Shown here one piece after another: positions 44,221-53,253 of a stretch of 64,000 nt of DNA; position 1 is the stretch's first letter; the number at the start of each line of letters is the position of its first letter. Under the pieces are notes generated by a model. That model made no database searches. It saw nothing but the letters and a program-made list of their open reading frames with translations, and was not told the origin of the DNA. Origin of the DNA: Levilactobacillus wangkuiensis (GTDB lineage: Bacteria > Bacillota > Bacilli > Lactobacillales > Lactobacillaceae); contig NZ_BOLM01000004.1 of assembly GCF_016861605.1 (NCBI RefSeq), positions 1 through 64,000 on the forward strand, given 5' to 3'. The position numbers were made by a program, and so were the translations under genes.

Positions 44221-45315
44221 GTGAAAATGCATAAAATCGTTTTAACTGCACTGGCTACTCTGGGAGCCGCCGGCGTTTTAGGCTTGTCTACCACGACAGC
44301 ATCTGCTAGTTCTAAGGTCAATAGTTACATTAGTAGTGAGAAAATCACACCAGCTAAGGTAACCAAGTCCATCTGGAGCGGCTTTCCAAAGAACAAGTAC
44401 CGTCACGGCAAGGCTAAGCCTGAAGGGGTCGTGATTCACGAAACGGCCAACCCTTCTTCAACGATTTACAACGAAATTGCCTACATGAAGCGTAACTACA
44501 ACAACGCCTTCGTGCACAGTTTCGTTGATGGCTCCCGGATCATCAACATCGCCAACACCGACTACTTAGCTTGGGGGGTTGGCTTCCCTGGGAACGCCCG
44601 CTTCGTCCAATTTGAACAGGTCGAAGTTCACAGCAAGTCCGCCTTTGCCCATGAAATTTCCAACGCGGCTTGGTACACGGCTTACCTCTTAAATGAATAT
44701 AACTTGAAACCAAACGATGCCGCTTACGATGGTAAGGGGACGGTCTGGTCACATGGTTCAGTTGCCAAACATCTTGGTGGCTCCACCCATACCGACCCGG
44801 TTGGCTACTACGCTAGCGCCGGTAGCAAGTACTTCGGTCAAAAGTACACCATGGCAATGTTCTACGAGATGGTTCAGAAATACTATAACGCCATGAACGT
44901 TAAACACACCAAGTTGGTGAGCGCTAAATATACTTCAGTGAACAAACAAGCGAAGTTAAGCAGCAAGTACAAGAAGTTTAACCTCTACAACCACGTGAAG
45001 AACGTCAGCAAGAATGCCAAGCGTCAAAAGTGGTCCAAGATTTCCCCTAAGATTGGGAAGACCTACTACATCGACATGCAGGCAAAGAAGAGTACCGGCC
45101 AAACCTGGTACCGCATCAGAACTTCTAAGAATACCAAGAGCAAGACCCGCTACTGGGTTTACTCTGAAAATCTGACTGGCGTGAAGAACGTGCCAGCTGC
45201 GACGACGACCAGCTCAAGTTCCAGTGCCAGTTCCGAAAGCACGGTCCCAACTTCCGCTGCTTCTAGTACCGGTGCCAGCACGACTGAAACTAGCAGTGTT
45301 AGCAGCAGTAACTAA
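44221..45315 (+). CDS. Secreted N-acetylmuramoyl-L-alanine amidase
   Basis: This protein of about 364 residues has a signal peptide (cleavage after ASA) and an Amidase_2 domain. Zinc ligands are visible as the His in VVIHETAN, the His in THTDP and the Asp that follows it. The next part has basic SH3-like wall-binding repeats (YKKFNLYNHVKN, YWVYSENLTG). It ends in a long Ser/Thr/Ala tail. It cleaves the amide bond between muramic acid and the stem peptide. I start it at the GTG at 44221 with GAGGG upstream. Confidence 0.9.
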   Translation: MKMHKIVLTALATLGAAGVLGLSTTTASASSKVNSYISSEKITPAKVTKSIWSGFPKNKYRHGKAKPEGVVIHETANPSSTIYNEIAYMKRNYNNAFVHSFVDGSRIINIANTDYLAWGVGFPGNARFVQFEQVEVHSKSAFAHEISNAAWYTAYLLNEYNLKPNDAAYDGKGTVWSHGSVAKHLGGSTHTDPVGYYASAGSKYFGQKYTMAMFYEMVQKYYNAMNVKHTKLVSAKYTSVNKQAKLSSKYKKFNLYNHVKNVSKNAKRQKWSKISPKIGKTYYIDMQAKKSTGQTWYRIRTSKNTKSKTRYWVYSENLTGVKNVPAATTTSSSSSASSESTVPTSAASSTGASTTETSSVSSSN

Positions 45316-45332
45316 ATAAATGTGACATCCCT

Positions 45333-45367
45333 GAACGGTCCCCCTTCATTGGCGGGACCGTTTTTTT
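45333..45367 (+). terminator. Intrinsic terminator of the amidase gene
   Basis: AACGGTCCC pairs with GGGACCGTT and is followed by seven T. The T-run overlaps the outer stem of the next LSR copy. Confidence 0.88.
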
Positions 45368-45584
45368 GCGTTTGATCTGGCGTTTCCGTTCCCGGCGGTG
45401 GGCTCAAACTGCCCTGCTGTGGGGTCGGTTCCAGCCTGTGGAACGGGCTTCCACCTCAACTTTGAGCCACAAACCGGTCTCAAAGGTTGCCCCGTGGACT
45501 AGGCTGAGAAAAGGCCTCAGCCAAGACCACCGACACAGCTGGTCAGTTTGGCCCACCTCTGGTCACTGACACTGATCACGCAAA
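45365..45584 (+). repeat. LSR structured repeat, subtype A, new outer stem
   Basis: The core is standard (inner stem GGGCTCAAACTG/CAGTTTGGCCC; hairpin A CTAGGCTGAG/CTCAGCCAAG). The outer stem is TTTGCGTTTGATC with GATCACGCAAA, again unlike the family sequence but still paired. It starts at the T-run of the amidase terminator. Confidence 0.82.
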
Positions 45585-45773
45585 CAAAACGGTCCTAGCC
45601 CTCTCACGTCCATTGCGAACTGTACTGACTACCAATTCTCATTTTTCTATTCATTACTCCTCACTTGTCAGCTTTATCCCTCCCACCTTAAGCAAACCTT
45701 ACCGAAAACTTGCCGCCGTCTTAAGACCTCCTTGCTACAATAGCATCATTAAACCATTGGGGAGGAAACATAT

Positions 45774-47042
45774 ATGGTTACTTCAAAATTTCGGATAGGA
45801 AAATTAATCTTACTCACTAGTTTTGTCACCTGTTTAGGCACCGTGACCGCGTACACGACGGCATCGGCCGCTGACCAGTCCGCTGTCAGTGCCCTTCGCC
45901 AACAGGCCAAGACGCACCGTAAGCTCCAGAACCTCCGCGACAAGCTCGGCACCCTGCAAAAGGTCGTGACCAATGATCGGCACATCGCCTACCGCCTCGA
46001 CAAGAAAGTTCGTGGCTACTACGAACTAACGGACCGCGAGAAACACACGTCCATCCTGGGTGACTTGGCATCAGAAGAACACGCGGACCGCTACAATTTT
46101 ATGGCCGTTAGAACCTACTATGGCAGTAAGCAGACCCTCGTCGCCGTGCGAATGTACGACCTCTACGACACGTATAAGCCGCTCAGTCAGGCCCCCGCCC
46201 CAACACAATTGGCGGTCCCCGATTTTGACGATGAACCCATCACCGGGTACGTTCCCATCCAAGCGCTTCACGAGGTCCAACCCGTCGTTCGCCAAAAGAA
46301 ATTGGCCAACGTGCCCTATTATCTCAATATGTTTGACGGCTACAACATGGCAGCTACCTATAAGATGACGGTCATGCGGGTCTGGAACGCCATTCCCGGC
46401 AGCCAACCCAACGTCACCAGCAACGATGTGAGTCCCTACATGTACCAACAGCTCTACGCCACCCGTGAAGCCACCAATAACCAGGGGCGCACATACCTGT
46501 ACCTGCGCAATAAAAAAGGCGCAATTGGTTGGGTGCGCAAAAGCCATCAACTTTCTCAGGGTAAATACGTCAGCCCCGTTGACCGCCTCCTGCACGTCCA
46601 AAAGTACGAACGCCTGACCCGGCAGATTCAACCGTTAGCCACGCGACATGGCTATCACCTCTCCCAGCGCGTCTACAACGTGTACGACCGTTTCGGCCGG
46701 CTATCCCGCAGTCTGGCGATGAGCTATCTCTTTTACCCCAATCTGTTCATTATCAAAAATAATCGGGTGGTCACCGCTAAGTTCTATGACCACGACTATC
46801 ACGTCCTTAAAAGCGTGCACAACGCCAAGGGCTTAAAGAAGGTCACGGTCAATCCGAAACCGGGCACGTTGGATTATTGGGACGACAATTCGCGCTACGC
46901 CACCTTCAATGACATGGGCTCTGACAAACTCTACGACCTAACCGATGGCTTGGAAGACCCCGAATCGACCTACGGGACCATCTCGGTTTCCCATACCGGT
47001 TACGCCGTCATGAAGAGTTCGGGCATGGCATCAATGGAATAG
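45774..47042 (+). CDS. Secreted protein of unknown function, 422 aa
   Basis: A signal peptide (core LILLTSFVTCLGTVTAY, cleavage after ASA) leads to a soluble extracellular domain. The N-terminal part is helical (residues 35-65). Several tyrosine-rich beta segments follow (YYELTD, YLNMFDGYN, LYDTYKPL), as in many lactobacillus wall-associated proteins. No LPxTG motif is present. GGGGAGG precedes the ATG. I do not recognise the family. Confidence 0.78.
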   Translation: MVTSKFRIGKLILLTSFVTCLGTVTAYTTASAADQSAVSALRQQAKTHRKLQNLRDKLGTLQKVVTNDRHIAYRLDKKVRGYYELTDREKHTSILGDLASEEHADRYNFMAVRTYYGSKQTLVAVRMYDLYDTYKPLSQAPAPTQLAVPDFDDEPITGYVPIQALHEVQPVVRQKKLANVPYYLNMFDGYNMAATYKMTVMRVWNAIPGSQPNVTSNDVSPYMYQQLYATREATNNQGRTYLYLRNKKGAIGWVRKSHQLSQGKYVSPVDRLLHVQKYERLTRQIQPLATRHGYHLSQRVYNVYDRFGRLSRSLAMSYLFYPNLFIIKNNRVVTAKFYDHDYHVLKSVHNAKGLKKVTVNPKPGTLDYWDDNSRYATFNDMGSDKLYDLTDGLEDPESTYGTISVSHTGYAVMKSSGMASME

Positions 47043-47050
47043 ACACGAAC

Positions 47051-47093
47051 CAAAAGACCTGCACCGGATCAATGTCCAGTACAGGTCTTTTGA
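47051..47093. terminator. Bidirectional intrinsic terminator
   Basis: AAAAGACCTG pairs with CAGGTCTTTT across a 20-nt loop. It separates the convergent secreted-protein and YibE/F genes. Confidence 0.8.
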
Positions 47094-47097
47094 CTGC

Positions 47098-47877
47098 CTA
47101 TTTAGAAGTATCTTTCATCGCCCGTTTCCGTTGACCGGCCACGGCACGGGTCATGACCCACGTCGTGATGGGCACGGTCAGAATCACGCTGACCATGGCA
47201 AAGAGAATCATCAAGATTTCAGAGACAAATATTTTATCGTTTAAGATTTCACCCACCGAGTAGTGAACTCCGGTGAACCAAATGAACAAGGCCAGGAAAC
47301 CGCCGAAGAACCCGAAGAATAACGTGTTAAACGTGGTCCCAATAATTTGCTTGCCCACGGCGATGCCATCCCCCAGCAAGGCCTTTAAAGCGACCTGCGG
47401 GTGTTGCTCAAGGATTTCACTGAGCCCGGCTGAAATGGCCATGGCTGCCTCGGCAATGGCCCCCAGCGTGCTGAGAATGGCTGTGGCGGTGGTTACCTGC
47501 ACGAAGTTCACCCCGACCAAGACGGAGAGGCCTTCCAGGTCCTCACTGTCCTCGGGACCAAATCCCTGGACCAACGCCCAGTGTTCGACCGGCACAATCA
47601 AAATGATCAACATGACCAGCACCACGGCCGACGCGATGAAGGCCACCGTGCTAGAGAGGTCGTCGCCACTGCTCATGAAGATGGTCAGTGCCAGCACCAG
47701 CATCCCCACGACCAGTGTGACGATCAACGGTGAAAATTGAAAGGCCACTAAAACAATGGCCAAGTACAGCAGGCCAAAGTTTAAAATCAACGCCAGAAAC
47801 GACTGGGCCCCGGCCTTGCCACCGACGAGGACCATCAAAATCAAGAGGACGAGTCCCAAAACACTAATCGTACTCAT
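47098..47877 (-). CDS. YibE/F family membrane protein
   Basis: This 259-residue protein has about seven hydrophobic segments. LGTIAEAAMAISAGL-like (LGAIAEAAMAISAGLSEI) and GTTFNTLFFGFFGG segments mark the YibE/F family, found as two adjacent genes in many Gram-positives. Transport is suspected but the substrate is unknown. It overlaps its partner by 4 nt. Confidence 0.88.
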   Translation of the reverse strand: MSTISVLGLVLLILMVLVGGKAGAQSFLALILNFGLLYLAIVLVAFQFSPLIVTLVVGMLVLALTIFMSSGDDLSSTVAFIASAVVLVMLIILIVPVEHWALVQGFGPEDSEDLEGLSVLVGVNFVQVTTATAILSTLGAIAEAAMAISAGLSEILEQHPQVALKALLGDGIAVGKQIIGTTFNTLFFGFFGGFLALFIWFTGVHYSVGEILNDKIFVSEILMILFAMVSVILTVPITTWVMTRAVAGQRKRAMKDTSK

Positions 47878-48989
47878 GCCGTCACCTTCTTTGCCATGAA
47901 CCGACTAGCCAGGAAGCTCGCCAGTGGGACCGCCAAGACGATACCAATCCCACTGATCAGGCTTTGGACGACGCCCATCGACATGTTCATCGAGAAGGTG
48001 TAGCCCCAGCTGTTGCCGTTTTTCAGGTACAGCATCGCCATCGGGAAGGTATCGGCCACGAAGATAAAGAACAGCACGTTGATCAGCGGTCCCATGATGG
48101 TACTGCCGATTTGCCGACCAGATTTAAAAATCTGCGTTGCCGACAGCTCCGGGCGTTCCCGTTTCAACGCAAAGAGTGAGGAAATGATATCCGTCGACTC
48201 GTCCATCACGGCCCCCAGGGACCCCAGCAAGGTCTCGGCCAGAAATAGCGGCCGTGGCAGTTGCGTCACGTACTGCATGGACTCGTAGTACATGCCCTTT
48301 TCGTGGGTAAAATGGAAGACCAACAACGCCGTCACCAGTGCCAAGGCCGTGCCCCCCAGCGTGGTTGCCAGGGTAATCAGCATTTGCCGGTTGGCCCCCA
48401 GCACCAGCCACAGCGTCAGCGTCGCAAACACCACGGAGAGACTGCCGAAGATCCACAACACCTGCGCCCCCTGAGTTGAGCCATTTAACAGAATTGCGAT
48501 TAGGAAGAGGATTCCGTTCGCCGCCACACTCAGAAAGGCCATGAATCCGCTGAACTGCATAATCAATAGAAGTAACCCGACGACCAGCCAGATCATGAAG
48601 ACTAACGGCGTGTCACGCTTCACATCCTTGGCACTCGCCGTCAAATGGGTCGCGCTGTGGGCGTGAACCACCACAAAGAGTTGGCTGCCGACGTGATAGC
48701 GCTGATCCACGGCGCCCGACCGGGAATACGTGTTGGTCACGGTCAGCCGCTGCCCCTTGTAGGTGCCGTTTAAAATTTTGCCGTGTAGCGTCTGCTTGGT
48801 CTGGCGGTCAACGTTGTGGAAATCATCCGTCTCCTTGGTCGCCGCCCCCGTGTCAACGCTGGTCACCTGCATGATGGGGTCGCTGTAAATGGCCGCATCG
48901 TGTTGGGTACCCCAGACCAGCAGGCCACCGACCAAAATTGCCAGGACCCAGGTCCACCAGCGTCCCTTTTTCGTTTTAAAAAATTGCAT
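47874..48989 (-). CDS. YibE/F family membrane protein
   Basis: This protein of about 371 residues starts at 48989 (MQFFKTKKGRW) after AAAGGGACGGG. A first membrane segment is followed by an extracytoplasmic beta domain (residues 40-125), then about seven segments. LLGSLGAVMDESTDIISSL is the family motif. It is translated with the smaller YibE/F protein. Confidence 0.88.
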   Translation of the reverse strand: MQFFKTKKGRWWTWVLAILVGGLLVWGTQHDAAIYSDPIMQVTSVDTGAATKETDDFHNVDRQTKQTLHGKILNGTYKGQRLTVTNTYSRSGAVDQRYHVGSQLFVVVHAHSATHLTASAKDVKRDTPLVFMIWLVVGLLLLIMQFSGFMAFLSVAANGILFLIAILLNGSTQGAQVLWIFGSLSVVFATLTLWLVLGANRQMLITLATTLGGTALALVTALLVFHFTHEKGMYYESMQYVTQLPRPLFLAETLLGSLGAVMDESTDIISSLFALKRERPELSATQIFKSGRQIGSTIMGPLINVLFFIFVADTFPMAMLYLKNGNSWGYTFSMNMSMGVVQSLISGIGIVLAVPLASFLASRFMAKKVTA

Positions 48990-49217
48990 GTTGCCCGTCC
49001 CTTTCTCACCGGATTTGCCGCGTTGAACCCAATATACCACTTTCTGACAGGTTGAATTGGCTTCCCGGAAAATTTTAACAAAATCACAGTAACCCGCGTT
49101 CTGTCAAGGCTCCAGAGTGGTCGAACCCAGCTAAATCCCGTGAAAGCCTTGCATTTTCGAATAAAAACCAGTACACTTACAGTCGATTGTTATTTTAATT
49201 AAGCGAGGGTTTTTACA

Positions 49218-49334
49218 ATGAGAAAAGCACATCCAAATGGCGTACAAGGCCGCCGCAAGGTTAACCGTAAAAAGGACCGTAAGCGCCGCGACGAAATTTC
49301 TGACTTACAACGTTGGTTAAAGAACAAAAAGTAA
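49218..49334 (+). CDS. Very small basic protein, 38 aa
   Basis: The reading frame starts with ATG at 49218 after GCGAGGG and encodes MRKAHPNGVQGRRKVNRKK, then a charged helix ending in QRWLKNKK. It has about 17 basic residues. A clear terminator follows. It could bind RNA or ribosomes; I recognise no family. It is too short for routine gene calling. Confidence 0.65.
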   Translation: MRKAHPNGVQGRRKVNRKKDRKRRDEISDLQRWLKNKK

Positions 49335-49353
49335 GCTGGACGCCAATACCATA

Positions 49354-49395
49354 GAACGCACTGACAATTTATAATTGTTGGTGCGTTTTATTTTG
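49354..49395 (+). terminator. Intrinsic terminator of the 38-aa gene
   Basis: AACGCACTGACAATT pairs with AATTGTTGGTGCGTT and is followed by TTATTTTG. Confidence 0.85.
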
Positions 49396-49441
49396 CTTTC
49401 AAATATTTTCTCCCTTATTCAGACCGAATGAAGGGTAAAAG

Positions 49442-49470
49442 AAAAAAGCCTGGGATCAACTCCCAGACTT
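49442..49470 (-). terminator. Intrinsic terminator on the minus strand
   Basis: On the minus strand TCTGGGA pairs with TCCCAGG and is followed by CTTTTTTC. It would end the lipoprotein transcript after the LSR copy. Confidence 0.75.
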
Positions 49471-49590
49471 CATGTTTGTCATTTAATTGCTACTACCTAC
49501 TCTAGTTGACCAATCAATCCAACGTCCAACGGCCTGACACCACTAACAACACAGCTCGGTGAACACTTCTAGTGACACCTGCCAAGTAAG

Positions 49591-49867
49591 CGGGCCGAAC
49601 CAGTATCAGCCGCGGGGCTGGGAAAACTGGGCCGGTCGTGGAAGTGACCAGAGGCGAGCCAAGGTGCCCGGCTGTGTCGATGGTCTTGGCTGGAGTCTTT
49701 TTCCAGCCTAGCCCATGGGACAACCTTTGAGACCGCCCCTCAGGCTCAAAGTTGAGGTGGAAGCCCGCTTCTCAGGCTGGAACCGGCCCCACAGCAGGGC
49801 TCCTTGAGCGCGCCGCCGGGAACGGACGCGACCAGGCCCAGTTTTCACCAGCCCGGAGGCGCTGACA
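49591..49867 (-). repeat. LSR structured repeat, subtype A
   Basis: This is a complete copy with tail CGGGCCGAACCAG. Hairpin A is CTTGGCTGGA/TCCAGCCTAG, a compensated change from AGCTGAG/CTCAGCT. The outer stem pairs GGGCTGGGAAAACTGGGCC with GGCCCAGTTTTCACCAGCCC. It begins 16 nt after the lipoprotein stop. Confidence 0.9.
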
Positions 49868-49883
49868 ACACCAAGAGACAGGC

Positions 49884-50768
49884 TTACTTGGTCATGTAGA
49901 TGTAGAGGTGATCCGTTGAGAAACCAGTGTTGAACCGCACGCCATTCGACCGAATCGTCTTAGTCGTCGTGGATGAGCTGTTCTTCTTAGCATCCTTCAG
50001 AACCTTTTCAAACTTATTGATGACATACTTTGGCTTGGCCTTCAGCGTCGTCCCCAACAAGGCAAACGTGGTTCCAAAGGTCTTCTGACCGTCCTTGGTC
50101 TTCATCTGCTTGGTTGGCACGATCAGCGCTAAGCCCATCAACTTGCCATCCTGCACGTTGCCCCGCACCGTCACGTCCTGGGTGTCGATGAGATTTTGCA
50201 CGCCATCCTTGGCCGTGGTTGGTAACAGGTCGTCCTTGGCCTGCTTCTTAGCGGTGACCATTTGCGCCTGTAATTGCTTGGCGGCAGCTTGTTGTTGCTT
50301 AGCAGCGGCTGCGGCGGCCATGGGGTCGGTCTTAGCTAAGGCTGTCAATTTTTTCTTAGTCGCGGCTTGGGTCTTTTGCGCCTGTTGTAATTGCTTTTGG
50401 ACCTTCTTTGGCAAATGGGTCCCAATCACCATCTGGTTGTAAGTGGCCGCTAGCTTCTTGTAGTTGCCCAGGGCCGTGACCGACTTGACCGTCACCGTCT
50501 TCTTGGCGTTGCCCGCCGTCAGCTTGACTGTTTGTCGCTTGGCCGCTGCGGGGACTTGGAAGAAGTAGGTCCCGCCGTTCACCTTGACGCTGTGCTTGGC
50601 CCCACCATCGACCTGGTAGTTCACGGTCTTGGTCTTGGCGTCACCTTTAATCACCGCGGTCAAAGCCGTTGGGTGGTAACTGGTCTTGTTCGTGGTCAGT
50701 GCGTTACTCGAGCAGCCGGCAAGGGTCAAGGCTAACAACCCAACGGCGCCCAACAAAAACTTTTTCAT
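49884..50768 (-). CDS. Lipoprotein of unknown function
   Basis: This protein of about 294 residues has lipobox LTLAGC (Cys near residue 19). It has an N-terminal beta domain (about 30-100), a long alanine/glutamine-rich coiled coil (about 125-185) and a C-terminal alpha/beta domain. The start at 50768 follows GAGGGATGG. No family is recognised. It is anchored to the outer face of the membrane. Confidence 0.82.
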   Translation of the reverse strand: MKKFLLGAVGLLALTLAGCSSNALTTNKTSYHPTALTAVIKGDAKTKTVNYQVDGGAKHSVKVNGGTYFFQVPAAAKRQTVKLTAGNAKKTVTVKSVTALGNYKKLAATYNQMVIGTHLPKKVQKQLQQAQKTQAATKKKLTALAKTDPMAAAAAAKQQQAAAKQLQAQMVTAKKQAKDDLLPTTAKDGVQNLIDTQDVTVRGNVQDGKLMGLALIVPTKQMKTKDGQKTFGTTFALLGTTLKAKPKYVINKFEKVLKDAKKNSSSTTTKTIRSNGVRFNTGFSTDHLYIYMTK

Positions 50769-50960
50769 ATTTTTCCATCCCTCAATGATTAATATCCGTT
50801 TACTGGCACCGGCCATCGGTTGCACCGCTACACATATACTTGGTTTATCTTACCACATTCTTTCACACTATGGGGCAAACTTTATGCGGGACATTTCCAT
50901 TTAATGTCACACTAATTTTACGAGCTCCAAAGTCCCCTGCCACCACTGATTTACCCCATT

Positions 50961-50998
50961 AAAAAAGTCCACCAACTCTGAAATGAGCCGTGGACTTC
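50961..50998 (-). terminator. Intrinsic terminator of the UspA gene
   Basis: On the minus strand GAAGTCCAC pairs with GTGGACTTT and is followed by TTTAATG. Confidence 0.85.
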
Positions 50999-51028
50999 AA
51001 TAATAGCAAGATGCAATTTTAACCTGAA

Positions 51029-51454
51029 TTAGTCGACAACCAAGACACTCGTGTCTGAATTGTGAACGACATAGCTAGTGGTGGATCCCATGATGGCGCG
51101 CCCGAAGCCGTGGACCCCAGAACGGCCGATGACCGTCAGTGAGGTGTGTAGTTCAGCCGGCAACGTCTTGGCAATCGTGGGTTTTGGCAGGCCTACCCGG
51201 AAAGAGGTTTCGACCGGCACGCCCTGTGCTTCCACTTCTTCAACCGCACTCTCCAAGAATTTTGAAGCGGCATCCTTGAAATGGGTCACGATTTCACTAC
51301 CGAATTCCGCGCCGTAGTGGGCATAGGTCTGATCGCTGGCGACGGAAACGATGAACAATTTAGAACCCAGCTCCTTGGCTAATTTGGTGGCCTCAATCAG
51401 TGCGGCGTGCGCATTTTTGCTACCATCCATTGGTACTAAGATCCGTTCATACAT
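51029..51454 (-). CDS. Universal stress protein, UspA family
   Basis: This protein of about 141 residues starts at 51454 (MYERILVPMDGS) after AAAGGACGGG. The ATP-binding motif appears as VIGRSGVHGFGRAIMGSTTSYVV (G2xG9xG[S/T] pattern) near the C-terminus. Such proteins help survive stress. It is monocistronic. The 360 nt upstream, up to the MarR gene, hold only promoters and a weak cre-like sequence near 51530. Confidence 0.93.
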   Translation of the reverse strand: MYERILVPMDGSKNAHAALIEATKLAKELGSKLFIVSVASDQTYAHYGAEFGSEIVTHFKDAASKFLESAVEEVEAQGVPVETSFRVGLPKPTIAKTLPAELHTSLTVIGRSGVHGFGRAIMGSTTSYVVHNSDTSVLVVD

Positions 51455-51815
51455 AATATCCCGTCCTTTCCATAGTAAACCATCCATGTGGTATCGTTTC
51501 TACATATTTATCATAACAATTAAACGGCTTACGTGGAAGCGTTTTACCTATTTTTTCACGAGATTTTTAGGGTACGCGCTGAAATGTTAGGCAATTCTCA
51601 TTTCCCGACGAAATTCCACGCTTGCTCGCAAGAGTTACTTACCTTTTGTCCTTAGAATACAAGCTGAATTATCTTAACCACCCTCCGCGAGCGCAATCAT
51701 TTTCATCCCCACTCTTCAGGCCGCATAATAACGGTATGCTGAGTTAGTGAAGAAGAACCGTCATTGTGCGCGATAACTTTGCTGAAGCAGCAATTCGTTT
51801 TTGGGGGAGGATTTT

Positions 51816-52322
51816 ATGATGAAAAACGAAGATAGAGTATTCGAGACGTTTCTACGGCAATATCGGTCAATCTTTCGGGTGTTGATCAATGCGGCCGAAC
51901 AGATTACCAGTCAGTATTCAGTGAGTTTTGAACAATATTTACTGTTGAAACAGATTCATGAACAACGCAACATTACGTTGAGTGAACTGGCGGATTCCAC
52001 CCGGACCACCCGTTCCGCAGCGGCGCGGAAGTTACGGGCTTTACTGTTAGATGGCTTCGTAGAACAAGAAGCCAAGATGGACGATCGGCGGGTCAAGTAC
52101 CTGCGCCTGACCGCCAAAGGGGCTAACGTAGAGCATGACATCCGGCAAGCCTTTCTGCAGAGCGCCACGACCTGGGAAGAGATTCCTAGCGACCTGACCG
52201 GGGAAGACATTAACCAGTTCTTTACGCAGTATCAGCAGAACATTGCGATTTGGGACCGGACGCGGCCTAAGTTCCGGCGCCCGGTTCTCCGCGCCAAGAA
52301 ACCTGCTGCTGGCAACGACTAA
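51816..52322 (+). CDS. MarR-family regulator
   Basis: This regulator of about 168 residues has the winged helix-turn-helix with TLSELADSTRTTRSAAARKL and wing KMDDRRVKYLRLT. The start at 51816 (or 51819) follows GGGGGAGG. It is not next to a transporter, so the target is unclear. A tandem LSR array lies after its stop. Confidence 0.88.
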   Translation: MMKNEDRVFETFLRQYRSIFRVLINAAEQITSQYSVSFEQYLLLKQIHEQRNITLSELADSTRTTRSAAARKLRALLLDGFVEQEAKMDDRRVKYLRLTAKGANVEHDIRQAFLQSATTWEEIPSDLTGEDINQFFTQYQQNIAIWDRTRPKFRRPVLRAKKPAAGND

Positions 52323-52348
52323 CCTCGGTTCTGGTTAAACTTGTGCTT

Positions 52349-52623
52349 TGTCAGCGCCTCCGGGCTGGTGAAAATGGGCCTGGTCGCGTCCGTTCCCGGC
52401 GTCGCGCTCAAGGAGCCCTGCTGTGGGGTCGGTTCCAGCCAAAAAGCGGGCTTCCACCTCAACTTTGAGCCAAAAATCGGTCTCAAAGGTTGTCCCATGG
52501 GCTAGGCTGGAAAAGAACTCCAGCCAAGACCATCGACACAGCCGGGCACCTTGGCGCGACTCTGGTCACTTCCACGACTGGCCCATTTTCACCAGCCCTG
52601 CGGCTTACACTTGTTTAACCCGG
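52349..52623 (+). repeat. LSR structured repeat, subtype A
   Basis: This is a complete copy, from TGTCAGCGCCTCC to CTTGTTTAACCCGG. The outer stem is GGGCTGGTGAAAATGGGCC/GGCCCATTTTCACCAGCCC [last part near perfect]. Hairpin A is CTAGGCTGGA/TCCAGCCAAG. It begins 26 nt after the MarR stop and heads a tandem array. Confidence 0.9.
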
Positions 52624-52895
52624 ATTAGTCGTTGGCATCAGCGATTGTTGCTTGCGTTTTCTATTTGGGCGTTTTCCACCTTAACTTTGGTTACACCTCA
52701 ACCAAGACCATCGACACAGCCGGGCGCCTTGGCGCGACTCTGGTCACTTCCACGACTGGCCCATTTTCACCATCCCTGCGGCTCACACTTGTTTAACCCG
52801 GAGTAGTCGTTGGCATCAGCGATTGTCGGTTGGGTTTCTGCTTTGGGTGTTTGCCATTTCTACTTTGGTTGCACCTCGACTAAGATCATCGACAA
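52624..52895 (+). repeat. Tandem partial LSR units, 178-bp period
   Basis: The 24-nt motif containing TCGTTGGCATCAGCGATTG occurs at 52629 and again 178 nt later. The first unit holds a partial LSR (3' half: ACCAAGACCATCGACACAG to GTTTAACCCGG, 52665-52801). The second unit stops in a decayed copy of the same half. This looks like a tandem duplication of the 3' half of the preceding element plus spacer. Confidence 0.8.
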
Positions 52896-53110
52896 ATTTG
52901 TGTTTCCGATTCGTGGTTCCTGGGGGCAACTGAGATTCAACCCAAGCCACTAGCCAACGCCAACAATCACCAGAACATTAATCGGCGTTAGTCTTTTTCC
53001 ACCTAGCCCTTTTCGGCTACTGACATTTTCACCGTAACTGGTTCAAACTTCGACTATTTTCACCCACTGACAGGTTTCATCGTCGGTTCGTTTTACACCC
53101 AGTTTTACTT

Positions 53111-53150
53111 AAGTCTGGGAGCCCATCTGACGCTCTCAGGCTTATTTTTA
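53111..53150 (+). terminator. Intrinsic terminator after the MarR/LSR region
   Basis: AAGTCTGGGAGC pairs with GCTCTCAGGCTT and is followed by ATTTTTA. Confidence 0.75.
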
Positions 53151-53253
53151 TGGCTTACTTGGCCATTATGAGAAATTCATGATAAAAAAGTTTCCTTTTG
53201 CGCGTGAAAGGGTTAACCTGTTCTTAACAAATAGTTTTAAGGAGGATTTCTGT

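Noticed and set aside
51455-51815. Lacto-usp type RNA upstream of the UspA gene
   Set aside because: The leader is AT-rich and shows no large stem that would support a structured RNA; only a weak cre-like sequence is present.
52423-52806. 127-codon open frame on the + strand
   Set aside because: It lies wholly within LSR repeat sequence, has no ribosome site, and similar frames appear in other copies because stems stay free of stops.
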